A stretch of 64,000 bases of DNA from Leptospira kobayashii (GCF_003114835.2 NZ_AP025028.1:680001-744000), one strand, 5' to 3'; shown: positions 24,679 to 33,931, counted from the stretch's first letter. Made by a program: numbers and translations. Notes: generated from the sequence alone by a model not told the origin.

Positions 24679-26003
24679 GGATATTCCCCCGGTTTGACTT
24701 TCATTGTTTTTGTAACGGAAGCAAGCCCCGACGGAACAAAAGCCCCCATCGCTCCGAGGGTTGTAGGAGAACTCGGGCTGGGGGTGAGCTCACCGGTAGA
24801 GGAGACTTTATATATCTCAAGCTGTTGTTGATTTGTGGAGCCGCCTGTGTTCGAAAGAAAATAAATAAACCTACCGCTTTCATCCCATGTCAAACTATTT
24901 GGTGCGTTCCCCACACCAATGGGAAATCCCGTAGGAGTGAGCGCGCCTGTGGAGGAATCTATCTTCAAAAGTTGGAGTCTATTGCCTGATGCATCCGAAT
25001 ATACAAAAGCGATAAATCTTCCGTAAGGATCGATTGTCAATGTTCTGGTGGATACATTCGTCGCCGAATAACTGCTGGAAGGTGTAAAAGGAGAGCCGGG
25101 GATCGCTGTCGCGGTTGAATCCTGGTTATAGGCAAAACCTATGATCGGTCCTGCGATATTGGCAATGGTTGTGTAAACGTAATTTTTTGTAGGATGTAGA
25201 TTGATATTATCGTTCGATGTCGGACTGGCCGGCAAAGTTAAGGGACTGCCCGAGCCGATGGTGACTGTTCCGGAGGAAGGATCTTGGTTGTAAATACTCA
25301 ATGATACGGGAGCGAATGCAGTATTGGTTACGAATATATTTTTTTCCGTAGGATTTACCACTATGGAATTCGGCCCGCAGTATGTACCGAAAGGATAACT
25401 TACGGACGGACTCTGGGTGAGTATATGAGTGGACTTATCTTTTGTGTATAGAAAAACCTGGGAAGCCCCTCTGGATATATATACATTGTTGGTACTTCCC
25501 GCTTTATTTACAGTTATATAATTCGGCAAAGGTTCAGGAGATGTTCCTACAACACTTACCGAACCGTTATCCTGTATTTGATAGGTATAAATATTATTAA
25601 AACTGGTGGGAACACCTCCTCCGGAAGAGGAAAGAAGTTCTCTGGTTTTCGGTATTCTCACCAATATGACAGGTGCATTGCCGGGAGCGTTCGGGGGAAT
25701 CGCCTGCATTCCGATTGTACTAGTTAGTTGGCCGGAGTTCGGATCGACATTCCAGACTTTGATACCTACTTCACCGGGCTTCTGATAAAGCAATGCTAGA
25801 AATTGAGGCACTTCCGCATCAACGAGTGCTATTTCCTGAGGAATTAGACTTTTTAGATATGTAGAAACCAAATTCGTTTTGAAGAATGCCAGGCTTGCAG
25901 GATCTGCAGGATTGTTGAAACCCAATTTACAGTGAATCGTGATAATAAAAAAAGCTACAGAAGTTAACAGTAGAAAGGGTATATTCTTTTTCCTCTGAAG
26001 CAT
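24675..26003 (-). CDS. Beta-propeller lipoprotein, tandem paralog 1
   Basis: A 442-aa lipoprotein, lipobox TIHC (Cys25). Lactonase/YncE-like blades repeat through the mature part (GIKVWNVDPNSGQLTS, LTIDPYGRFIAFVYSDASG, LTWDESGRFIYFLSN, LEIYKVSSTGELTPSP). It ends in VTKTMKVKPGEYP. By eye it is about two-thirds identical to the neighbour at 26124, with the same domain order, the same Cys position and the same last residues, so the pair arose by tandem duplication. Its TGA overlaps the proposed CTG start of the GT-C-like gene downstream. Function unknown. Confidence 0.82.
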   Translation of the reverse strand: MLQRKKNIPFLLLTSVAFFIITIHCKLGFNNPADPASLAFFKTNLVSTYLKSLIPQEIALVDAEVPQFLALLYQKPGEVGIKVWNVDPNSGQLTSTIGMQAIPPNAPGNAPVILVRIPKTRELLSSSGGGVPTSFNNIYTYQIQDNGSVSVVGTSPEPLPNYITVNKAGSTNNVYISRGASQVFLYTKDKSTHILTQSPSVSYPFGTYCGPNSIVVNPTEKNIFVTNTAFAPVSLSIYNQDPSSGTVTIGSGSPLTLPASPTSNDNINLHPTKNYVYTTIANIAGPIIGFAYNQDSTATAIPGSPFTPSSSYSATNVSTRTLTIDPYGRFIAFVYSDASGNRLQLLKIDSSTGALTPTGFPIGVGNAPNSLTWDESGRFIYFLSNTGGSTNQQQLEIYKVSSTGELTPSPSSPTTLGAMGAFVPSGLASVTKTMKVKPGEYP

Positions 26004-26123
26004 AAATGAACTTTATAAACTTATTTTTAAATTTTGCAATGAAAATCCGGAAATAAATTATAAATAATGAGACCATAATACAGCAAACAGGATCGATGTT
26101 CGTCAAGCCGCAACGAATTTGAA

Positions 26124-27443
26124 TTAGGGATATTCTCCCGGTTTGACTTTCATTGTTTTTGTAACGGAAACGATTCCTCTCGGACTGAAAGAAGAAATGG
26201 TTCCTAAAATCACCGGTGAGCCTGGAGTGGAAGTGAGTTCTCCGGTAGAAGAAACTTTGTAAACCTCAAGCTGTTTTTCGCTGCTTGCTGCGCCCGTATC
26301 TGAGAAAAAATAAATAAACCTACCGCTTTCATCCCATGTCAGATCGCCGGGAGCATTTCCCACACCGATGGGAAATCCCGAAGGAGTGAGTGCTCCTGTA
26401 GACGAATTTATTTTCAAAAGTTGGAGTCTGTTGCCTGATGCATCAGAATATACAAAAGCGATGAATCTTCCGTAAGGATCGATAGTTAAGGTTTTGGTCG
26501 AAGAAGTAGTTGCCGAATAACTACCGGAAGGTGTAAAGGGAGATCCTTGGATGGCACTGGCGGTTGAATCCTGGTTGTAAATAAAACCTGCAATCGGGGC
26601 AGCAATATTGGCAATGGTAGTGTAGATGTAGTTCCTGGTCGGATGCAATGTCAAATTGTCATTTAATGTTGGTGAGGCGGCTATAGGCAGAGGACTACCG
26701 GAACCGATCGTTACAGTTCCTGCCGAAGTATCCTGCTGATAAATACTCAAATAAGACGGATTGGTGATGAATATATTTCGCTCCGTCTGTGAAACGAGAA
26801 GTGAAGAAGGGCTGCAATAGGTTCCGAATGGATAAGACGATAATGTACTTTGTGTTAGATTGCCTGAAGTGTCCTTTTGGTAAAGATAGACATTGGTAGT
26901 GCTGCTTGTGATGGTTGCATATACGTTCGTCCCCGATATATTAGGTGTAACTGTATTTGGTAAAATACCGGATGGAGAAGAGCCTATTACGGTAACGGAC
27001 CCGTCATCCTGAATTTTAAAAGAATAAATCTTATTGAAAGTTGATGGTGACCCGAAACCGGATGAAGCAAATAACTCCCTGCTTTTCGGGACTCTCTTCA
27101 AATTAACAGGGCTATTGCCGGGAGCGTTCGGGGGAATCGCTTGCATCCCGATAGTACTTGTTAATTTGCCCGTGTCCGGATCCACATTCCAGACTTTGAT
27201 TCCCACTTCGTTTGGGCCGGATTTAAGATAAAGTAGCGCTAGGAATTGAGGCACTTCTGCCTCAACCAATTCTGCGTCCTTAATCAAACTTTTTAGATAC
27301 GTGGAGACCAAATTCGTTTTGAAAAATGCCAAGCTGGAAGGATCTGCCGGGTTGTTGAAACCTGGTTGGCAATTTACCGACGCTAAAAGAAAAATAAAAG
27401 AAAGCAATAGCAAAGAGGGTAATTTTTTTTCCCTAGGGAACAT
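26124..27443 (-). CDS. Beta-propeller lipoprotein, tandem paralog 2
   Basis: A 439-aa lipoprotein, lipobox SVNC (Cys25). It shares with its paralog the opening GFNNPADPSSLAFFKTNLVSTYLKSL, the propeller core and the ending KTMKVKPGEYP. Differences concentrate in the middle blades. The start at 27443 is chosen because it aligns with the paralog; the open frame extends to 27503 but adds an implausible leader. The 120-bp gap to the next paralog holds no gene and may carry a promoter. Confidence 0.82.
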   Translation of the reverse strand: MFPREKKLPSLLLLSFIFLLASVNCQPGFNNPADPSSLAFFKTNLVSTYLKSLIKDAELVEAEVPQFLALLYLKSGPNEVGIKVWNVDPDTGKLTSTIGMQAIPPNAPGNSPVNLKRVPKSRELFASSGFGSPSTFNKIYSFKIQDDGSVTVIGSSPSGILPNTVTPNISGTNVYATITSSTTNVYLYQKDTSGNLTQSTLSSYPFGTYCSPSSLLVSQTERNIFITNPSYLSIYQQDTSAGTVTIGSGSPLPIAASPTLNDNLTLHPTRNYIYTTIANIAAPIAGFIYNQDSTASAIQGSPFTPSGSYSATTSSTKTLTIDPYGRFIAFVYSDASGNRLQLLKINSSTGALTPSGFPIGVGNAPGDLTWDESGRFIYFFSDTGAASSEKQLEVYKVSSTGELTSTPGSPVILGTISSFSPRGIVSVTKTMKVKPGEYP

Positions 27444-27615
27444 ACTATCAATGAGAAGATCTATTCTTAGAATTTTCAACGAAAATCCGAAAAAAATTTC
27501 CAAATGAAAGTTATTGATTTCAGAAATTCGATCATTTCGCCCCTACACAGTACAATCTGAGCGGCTTAGTATTGAAAAGTTGCCGGGAAGGAGAGGTGTA
27601 GATTGCAACGGAACT

Positions 27616-28764
27616 TCACTGGGCTTTTCTAACGCGCTCAGGCACAACCTTTGCATAGGTTACTCTTTTTTCCTTCTTAAATTCGGAAGGTGTAAGGCCT
27701 GTAAGTTGTTTGAATACTTGATTGAAGTTGGATTTGGAATTGAATCCGGAGGAATAAGCTATAGACAAAAAGGTTTCTTTCGGATGATTTAAGATTTTCT
27801 GTTTTGCTTCTTCCACCCTGTATTTGTTGATCAGTTGGAAATATTGGGTCTTTTCCTCCAAATTCAAATACTCGGACAATTTATGAGTTGTGATTCCGAG
27901 AAAGGAAGAAAGCTTTGCCAAGGACAAATCTTCATCCAAATATACTTTATCTTTTTCCAATAGATCATTTAATTTCCTGCCGATAGCTACTAAATCGAGA
28001 TTCTTTAGATAAGATTTTCTGATTTGCCTTTCTTCTTCCACAACTCTCTTTACTTCGAAGAAAAGTTCGGGGTAACGCAATTTTATCAGATAGAGTAGAA
28101 TAGGAATCATCCCTACGAAGACTAACGGTATACCTTGCCCGATTTTCAAAATAGAAAACAATTGTAAGGTTACTACCAGAACGATAAATAAAATAAAAAC
28201 CGATATGTAAAAAACAATTCGTAAGTTCACGTCCGCACGAAACCTAACAAAACGAATGTTTGTGAATACTTTGACGACAATCAATGTAAATTGAGCGAAT
28301 AATGAGATGAATGCCGTAACAAAAGCGATCTTTACATTCCAAGGAGCGAAAACCCGAATCACATTCCCTTCTTTCCATAAGTAATCTTTTCTGGAAATGT
28401 CACTTGATAGAAAAGGCATTAAGCTCAAGAACACAATTCCTACGGGAAGACATCCTAAAATCCATACTTTGTTCGAAGAGTCTTCCTGATTCAAAACCAA
28501 GGAGATATAAGAACGAACCAATGGTCCGAGTAAGGTGATGAAAGGGAGAGGTGTGAAAAGTAAAAACGGAATGAAAAGAATATACCCGGAAAACAGAAGA
28601 AACGAGTGAAAAAAATAATAAGAGAGAATTAAAAAAATTACCGAAAGTCTTTTTTCTTTTTTCGAATTGTGCTGTAAAGAAACTTCACCTATCGCAAAAA
28701 GCAAAGAGAGTCCGCTGAAGAAAAACAATAAATATGTTAAATAAATATCGTAAGAGAAAGTCAT
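27616..28764 (-). CDS. Membrane-anchored AraC-family regulator (7TM plus HTH)
   Basis: A 382-aa protein. Seven or so hydrophobic helices cover residues 1-225, then a linker (VKRVVEEERQIRKSYLKNLD) and an AraC DNA-binding domain at about 275-370 (YLDEDLSLAKLSSFLGI, HKLSEYLNLEEKTQ, IAYSSGFNSKSNFNQVFKQLTG). No large external sensor is present, so the signal is probably sensed within the membrane. The start at 28764 fits the first TM helix; the frame stays open to 28815. It is divergent from the zincin lipoprotein gene at 28877 and lies next to the propeller paralogs. Confidence 0.85.
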   Translation of the reverse strand: MTFSYDIYLTYLLFFFSGLSLLFAIGEVSLQHNSKKEKRLSVIFLILSYYFFHSFLLFSGYILFIPFLLFTPLPFITLLGPLVRSYISLVLNQEDSSNKVWILGCLPVGIVFLSLMPFLSSDISRKDYLWKEGNVIRVFAPWNVKIAFVTAFISLFAQFTLIVVKVFTNIRFVRFRADVNLRIVFYISVFILFIVLVVTLQLFSILKIGQGIPLVFVGMIPILLYLIKLRYPELFFEVKRVVEEERQIRKSYLKNLDLVAIGRKLNDLLEKDKVYLDEDLSLAKLSSFLGITTHKLSEYLNLEEKTQYFQLINKYRVEEAKQKILNHPKETFLSIAYSSGFNSKSNFNQVFKQLTGLTPSEFKKEKRVTYAKVVPERVRKAQ

Positions 28765-28821
28765 TTTGATCTCATTAACATTGAAAGTAACGTAAAGAAT
28801 CCAGTGAAATTTCATTTTTTA

Positions 28822-28843
28822 GTCCAAATTGTTCGGATTGGAC
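28822..28843. promoter_or_regulatory. Inverted repeat in a divergent promoter region
   Basis: GTCCAA and TTGGAC are separated by 10 bases, midway between the membrane AraC gene and the zincin lipoprotein gene. Candidate operator for either or both; not tested against any known motif. Confidence 0.3.
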
Positions 28844-28876
28844 GAACCATTCTCGGTAACTGGGTATACTGGAAAA

Positions 28877-29719
28877 ATGTTTAGAATTTCAAACTTAACG
28901 CAGACGATAGTTATTCTTTCTCTATTGATTTCATTTTTTGCGAATTGCCGGAAAGAACCGGAACGTAAAAATGAAGGCCTCGGAATTTTGCTTCTGTATT
29001 ATTTACGTAATCATCAAAACCCCGATAGCCCTTCTGTTTATTTTTCTACGGTTAGGCAGTTAAACTTGGAAGTTGCTTACGAACCGGGAGCGGAACCGGA
29101 GATCGGCAACTTTACATTAGGCGGGAGTTCCTACTGGTCGGTTACAGAAGATAATCTAAAGGCAATTTTCGCTGATCGGGGTTATTCGGTCGGATTCTCA
29201 ATTCCTTCCAGCTTGAGCAATATGAAGTCGATTCCTTCCCAAAATAGATCCTTATGGAGTATATCTGACATACTTGCTTTGAGTGCAAAGTATCAATCGC
29301 AAAAATCTGATTATGCGACCGCAAGATTTTTTTTAGTATTAGTTCACGGATATTATAATGACAACGGAACTGCGAGTCAGTCCACGATAGGTTTGAATAT
29401 CTCAGGAACACCTGTTACTGTAGTTTTCAAAGACGTGGTAGATACTTTTTCTACGACTACTAGACCTATTGCTGAACAAGTTACAGTCATTCATGAAATA
29501 GGTCATGCTTTGGGATTTGTCAATGGAGGAGTTCCTCTTTCCACAATGCATCAGGATACCGCCAATGGAAAACATTGCTCCAATACGAAATGTGCGATGT
29601 ACTATCAGGTTGAGTCACAAAACAGTATTGTCAACTTTGTCCAGTCTTACATTAACAAAACGGATAAAATTATGTTTCAATCCGAATGTCTTGACGATGC
29701 AAAGAACTACAAACCTTAG
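28877..29719 (+). CDS. Zincin metalloprotease lipoprotein (archaemetzincin-like motif)
   Basis: A 280-aa lipoprotein, lipobox FFANC (Cys24). The zinc helix HEIGHALGF is at residues 206-214. It is followed by STMHQD and then KHCSNTKCAMYY, which resembles the HCxxxxCxM block after the zinc helix of archaemetzincins and related zincins, but with about 18 extra residues between. His225 or His233 could be the third zinc ligand, and Met241 lies where the Met-turn is expected. It is probably an anchored extracytoplasmic peptidase. The start at 28877 is picked because a proper signal peptide begins there. Confidence 0.75.
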   Translation: MFRISNLTQTIVILSLLISFFANCRKEPERKNEGLGILLLYYLRNHQNPDSPSVYFSTVRQLNLEVAYEPGAEPEIGNFTLGGSSYWSVTEDNLKAIFADRGYSVGFSIPSSLSNMKSIPSQNRSLWSISDILALSAKYQSQKSDYATARFFLVLVHGYYNDNGTASQSTIGLNISGTPVTVVFKDVVDTFSTTTRPIAEQVTVIHEIGHALGFVNGGVPLSTMHQDTANGKHCSNTKCAMYYQVESQNSIVNFVQSYINKTDKIMFQSECLDDAKNYKP

Positions 29720-29758
29720 CTAGCAGAAAATCAATATCCTTCTATATACAAATGGGTC

Positions 29759-29809
29759 TTGACATTGGGTGGTTCCGGTTCCAATGATATATGACTGATT
29801 GATCAATCA
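29759..29809 (+). promoter_or_regulatory. Promoter-like TTGACA with a 14-bp palindromic operator
   Basis: TTGACA at 29759-29764 is a perfect -35. A -10 is weak (AATGAT or TGATAT around 29783-29790). The perfect palindrome TGATTGATCAATCA at 29796-29809 sits just downstream, where a TetR-type repressor would block initiation. It lies 27 bp before the cyclase start. Confidence 0.45.
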
Positions 29810-29835
29810 TAAGAGATTTCAATCCGGAGTTTTCC

Positions 29836-31200
29836 ATGAAGCGCAATAGTCTTTTCATTTTTTGGCAGGGTGTTTCGAATTTACTGAATAGAAATTCGAT
29901 GAACGGAACGGTTCGGGGGATTTTGGTTAAGGAGGAACAGATCGGTGCCTATGCAACGAATTTGTTTCGATATGGAATCGCGGTTTTATTCCTTTTCCTG
30001 GCCTTTGGCACAGCCAAATCTCCCTCCGACTTATTTCTTAATTTCCTCACATTGTCTTTATTCCTGGCTTTTACGATTCTACATACGGTTTTATTAATTA
30101 GAAAATCAAAGTATTTGAATATTGTTTTTGATTACTTTACTGTGATCTTCGATTATTCTTTGATATTCGGTACTCCTGTCATTTATAGTCTTCGGGTTAG
30201 TCCGGATAATTTCGCTCATGTTTTGAAAAATCCCATCCTGTTTTTGCTAATGCTTCCGATTGCTTTGACTGCTCTTCAGTTTCGGATAAGATTGGTTCTC
30301 TTTTCAATACTACTCTTTGTTGTATTTTGGTTCGGGTTGGTGTCCGCAGGATTGTATTTGGGGATTCCATTGACCCAGGATTGGAAAGATTATGTTTTAG
30401 GTCCGGGAGTTATATTAAGCGATTTGATTTTGAGGCCGCTACCTTTTATCATCTTAGGATTGATATTAACATTCATTACTTATCGCGCAGTCTCAATGAT
30501 CCGAAGGATCGGAGATTTGGAATCCCGTCGTGCTTCTTTAGCCAGGTTTTTTTCTCCCGATGTAGTCGAACAATTAAGCTCCGCAGAAGCAGGATTTGAA
30601 TCAGGAGTTAGACAAAAGGTATCCATACTTTTTTCGGATATCCGAGAATTCACTCAACTGTCGGAAGATTTGGATCCTTCCGTATTGGCGCAATTTTTAA
30701 CAGACTATCGGAATAGAATGACAAATGCGATTTTCGAGTTCGGAGGAACGCTCGATAAATTCATAGGAGACGCTATCATGGCAACCTTCGGAACTCCCAA
30801 ACCTTCCGAAATTCAAGGTCAAGATGCATCTAACGCAATAAAGGCGGGACAGAAAATGTTTTTGGTTCTGGAAGAAATCAATTCGGAACGAAAAAAAAGA
30901 GGTTTGTTGCCCGTTGAGATAGGAATAGGGATCCATGTCGGAGAAGTGTTTTGCGGAACGATCGGAACAGAAGGCAGAATGGAATACACTGTGATCGGAG
31001 ACGCCGTTAATACCGCTTCCAGAATTGAATCCCTATGTAAATTGTTTAAGGAAAGATTTTTAATTTCGGATGCTGTATTAAAGGAAGTCGGTTCGGGTTT
31101 GTTGGTAAAAAAACTACCTCTGACAAAAGTAAAAGGAAAGTCTTTGCCTCTTCAAGTATACAGTCTTTCGGGACCAAAGCCTGTTTCACGGAAAAATTGA
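29836..31200 (+). CDS. Class III adenylate/guanylate cyclase, membrane-bound
   Basis: A 454-aa protein. About six TM helices lie at residues 40-220, and a catalytic domain at about 255-445. The metal-binding aspartates are Asp268 (LFSDIREFT) and Asp312 (FIGDAIMATFG). The purine-specifying and transition-state blocks follow as GRMEYTVIGDAVNTASRIESLC; the NTASR pattern is typical of adenylate cyclases. It has no HAMP domain. The Crp-like protein at 657 is a possible cAMP receiver, but the two are 29 kb apart and the link is inferred. Start has CCGGAG upstream. Confidence 0.9.
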   Translation: MKRNSLFIFWQGVSNLLNRNSMNGTVRGILVKEEQIGAYATNLFRYGIAVLFLFLAFGTAKSPSDLFLNFLTLSLFLAFTILHTVLLIRKSKYLNIVFDYFTVIFDYSLIFGTPVIYSLRVSPDNFAHVLKNPILFLLMLPIALTALQFRIRLVLFSILLFVVFWFGLVSAGLYLGIPLTQDWKDYVLGPGVILSDLILRPLPFIILGLILTFITYRAVSMIRRIGDLESRRASLARFFSPDVVEQLSSAEAGFESGVRQKVSILFSDIREFTQLSEDLDPSVLAQFLTDYRNRMTNAIFEFGGTLDKFIGDAIMATFGTPKPSEIQGQDASNAIKAGQKMFLVLEEINSERKKRGLLPVEIGIGIHVGEVFCGTIGTEGRMEYTVIGDAVNTASRIESLCKLFKERFLISDAVLKEVGSGLLVKKLPLTKVKGKSLPLQVYSLSGPKPVSRKN

Positions 31201-31272
31201 CTAAATAAATATTTTTATCGTTTGAATTTTGTAGTCTCTTTATAAGAATCAAATTGGAACCGACCGAATTCA

Positions 31273-33480
31273 ATGCCAGACAGCCCTGACAATCCTTTGG
31301 AGAATTTTTCTTTTGAAGACTCTACCATTTCCCCGAAAGAGGAGTGGGATTCGGGAGCGGCTATTTTGGGGTTACCCAAAAACCAAGGTAGATTTTCTCT
31401 TACCGCACAGTTGATATTGGAAGAATTGCGAGTGCGTCATCAAAGACTCGCGATGCATGGTAGCTCTGAAATTGCTCCCTCTCTTCTTTTAACGCTTGAT
31501 AGTATTTCCGAACTACTATTGAAAGCGGTTCAATTGACTGAAAATCATAAAACTCCCGAAGCAATCAGTGAAGCGCTGAAAGAGCTTTCCGACTTGGGAA
31601 ACGGATTCAAAGACAGGTCGGTTTATTTTTATCCTTATTTTCTTAAGACGGATACCGGACTCGTTGTTCGTATCGCTTTGGTTGCTCCACAAAACAAGGA
31701 AAAGACGGATATCATTCCATACCGAAGAGCTTGTTTTAAATACTCTCAGGATATCATCGCCATACTGATGAAAAATTTCGCTTCCAGGGAAACGATGATT
31801 GAGGAAGAGAAGCCGGGGGCGAGGCTTTTGTATCGGGATGAAAAAGGGATCTTGTTTTTAAACCCGAATGGGTTTTCTTTCGAGTCCGATGTCGAATTCA
31901 TTCTGAGAAAAGGATTTGAACCTTATTTTTATATTCCTCTCCCCGATTTTATCGTAGACTTGGTGAGTTATGCCAACGCCTCTTCCAAGTTATACGAAGT
32001 AAATAAAAACTATCATATCGTTTTGTCTCAAAATTCTTTTTTAGACACTCTATTCAAACACATAGCGGTGCAGTTGGATGCGCTTTCCGGTTTTTCTTTT
32101 CATTATCTTAAGAAGTTCGCAAAAGAAAATAAAATACTTAAAGCTCTGGATCAAATTGAGGATTTGGAAGCCAAGATTCCCAGTTCGGGGAAGAGGTTGG
32201 TGGAAGGCGGTTGGAAGTTTGCTTACGAACTTATTTTTCTTGTAAAAGGATTTCCATTCGATCAGGTCAAATCGGACGAATTACAAAGAGTTAAAGATTC
32301 CTGTTTGGTATCCATTGCTATTTTGGAAAAACTTTTGAATGAAATTCAATCCAAGGGCAAAGATATTTTAGAAACCAAAATTGCGGAGATCATAGTCAAA
32401 ATCAAGAATAGGGTGATGGATCATACGGAAAGGACTCTTAGCCTCAGCTTGATCAATCTGGAACAAGAAATCCAATTCTTGAGATCTTTACCGAAATTTG
32501 AAGAAAAATCCGTCATTGAACAGCTGCAAGCAGGTTTGTCAAAATCTTTAGGAGTAACTATCGCAGGAGGCGAATCGGGGAAAGGGGCTTTGGTTGCAGT
32601 AGACCAGAAATATTTTTCCGATGTGGTTTTGAATACGAAAGATCTTTCTTTGAAAGATCCCATTTACAAGGAACATCTAGTTTTTCTGGAAGAAATCAAA
32701 AAGATTTTAAAAGAAAGAAAAGATGAAAATTTCGATACTCTTTCCCAAAACAAAGAACAGAATGATCCCATTTCTAAAAAAGAAACGGAAAAAGAGGAAA
32801 TCAAAACTACTGCATTTGATTTTGCGGAAATTCAAAAAAACTTCAATCTTCCCGTAGGAATCATCACAGCACTTTCCGGTTCGGTTCTTTCTACGATCAT
32901 TGCAATCGCTTTCAACCGTTTGAATAGTTTGCTTACCGGACTATTTGCGAGTATAATCCTCGGTGTTGTTTTGGCTTATATTTTACGCAAAGACGATTCT
33001 AAAAAAACTAATAAAGATAAAACTTCCTTAAAGAATCATTCCATTCAGGAAGAAAGATTTTTATCTCTGATCAAAGCCTCAGAGTCTTTTATCTACCCTA
33101 AAAAATACAATCATCTGCTTGATAAGGTATACGATCCTAAAAAATTACGAAATCAGATTGAAGAAAACCTGAATGAAATCAGGAATCTACTCTCCGTACA
33201 AGAAAGAAAAAAAGAAGATCAAAAGATCATTTCCGAAGTAGAACATGCCATTTTACAGATTTCTGCGGTGATTCGAATTCCGGAAGCTTTGCAAATAAAA
33301 GGGCGCACCAAAGAAATCATTATCAGCAAAGCTGATTTTAAAACCGCTCTGTTTCGGGACAACCTGGCGGAATATTACCGAAAGGAAGCAAGTGTGTATC
33401 AATCCGACAAAGATATGTTAAACTATTTTAATTTTATAATCCGGGAAATCGAATTCGGATATTCCAGATATATCAAATAA
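31273..33480 (+). CDS. Large conserved-looking protein of unknown function with two TM helices
   Basis: A 735-aa protein without a signal peptide. The N-terminal 500 residues are soluble and largely helical (RLAMHGSSEIAPSLLLTLDS, long coil stretches at about 280-400). Two adjacent hydrophobic helices at about 535-580 (VGIITALSGSVLSTIIAIAF, GLFASIILGVVLAYIL) form a hairpin. The C-terminal 150 residues are charged and again helical. I recognise no catalytic motif. It lies 70 bp after the cyclase gene on the same strand and could be co-transcribed. A hairpin at 33485-33506 follows its stop. Confidence 0.75.
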   Translation: MPDSPDNPLENFSFEDSTISPKEEWDSGAAILGLPKNQGRFSLTAQLILEELRVRHQRLAMHGSSEIAPSLLLTLDSISELLLKAVQLTENHKTPEAISEALKELSDLGNGFKDRSVYFYPYFLKTDTGLVVRIALVAPQNKEKTDIIPYRRACFKYSQDIIAILMKNFASRETMIEEEKPGARLLYRDEKGILFLNPNGFSFESDVEFILRKGFEPYFYIPLPDFIVDLVSYANASSKLYEVNKNYHIVLSQNSFLDTLFKHIAVQLDALSGFSFHYLKKFAKENKILKALDQIEDLEAKIPSSGKRLVEGGWKFAYELIFLVKGFPFDQVKSDELQRVKDSCLVSIAILEKLLNEIQSKGKDILETKIAEIIVKIKNRVMDHTERTLSLSLINLEQEIQFLRSLPKFEEKSVIEQLQAGLSKSLGVTIAGGESGKGALVAVDQKYFSDVVLNTKDLSLKDPIYKEHLVFLEEIKKILKERKDENFDTLSQNKEQNDPISKKETEKEEIKTTAFDFAEIQKNFNLPVGIITALSGSVLSTIIAIAFNRLNSLLTGLFASIILGVVLAYILRKDDSKKTNKDKTSLKNHSIQEERFLSLIKASESFIYPKKYNHLLDKVYDPKKLRNQIEENLNEIRNLLSVQERKKEDQKIISEVEHAILQISAVIRIPEALQIKGRTKEIIISKADFKTALFRDNLAEYYRKEASVYQSDKDMLNYFNFIIREIEFGYSRYIK

Positions 33481-33484
33481 AACA

Positions 33485-33506
33485 ACGCACGTTTGCTTTT
33501 GTGCGT
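33485..33506. terminator. Terminator-like hairpin between convergent genes
   Basis: ACGCAC and GTGCGT pair around a 10-base loop containing a T stretch, between the stop at 33480 and the FKBP stop at 33536. There is no strong T-run after the stem, so efficiency is uncertain. Confidence 0.45.
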
Positions 33507-33535
33507 CGTTCTTAAGGAGGCGGAGGTAGGTTGGA

Positions 33536-33931
33536 TTAGTAAACTTTAATCAGTTCGACTTCAAAAAGCAAAGTAGAGTTAGGTGGAATAGATCCTGTTC
33601 CCTTTGCTCCGTAACCCAATTCGGGAGGAATGGTTAGTTTGCGGATTCCGCCTTCTTTCATTCCTTTTACTCCTTTGTCCCAACCTTTGATGACTTCACC
33701 TGTTCCTAAATTGAATTCGAACGGCTTTTTGCGATCTCTGGAACTGTCAAATTTCTTTCCGTTTGTAAGTTTTCCTACGTAATGAACCGTAACATTGGAA
33801 CCAGAATAAGCTTCTTTCCCCGTCCCTAATTTAACATCTTGAATGATTAAATCTTTTTCCGAGGGAATCATCGGAGTTTGTAATAGAAATATGAGACAGA
33901 ATGAAGAGAAAAATAAATATGATCGTTTCAT
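33536..33931 (-). CDS. FKBP-type peptidyl-prolyl cis-trans isomerase, exported
   Basis: A 131-aa protein: signal peptide (about residues 1-22) followed by one complete FKBP domain. Active-site signature residues are present: VHYVGKLTNGKKFDSS, FEFNLGTGEVIKGWDKG, GGIRKLTIPPELGYGAKG, IPPNSTLLFEVELI. It should fold proline-containing proteins in the periplasm. AGAGGA precedes the start. Confidence 0.93.
   Translation of the reverse strand: MKRSYLFFSSFCLIFLLQTPMIPSEKDLIIQDVKLGTGKEAYSGSNVTVHYVGKLTNGKKFDSSRDRKKPFEFNLGTGEVIKGWDKGVKGMKEGGIRKLTIPPELGYGAKGTGSIPPNSTLLFEVELIKVY

Noticed and set aside
24561..24989. 142-aa plus-strand ORF
   Set aside because: It is antisense to both the lipoprotein end and the N-terminal extension of the GT-C-like gene, whose minus-strand reading is clearly protein-like.
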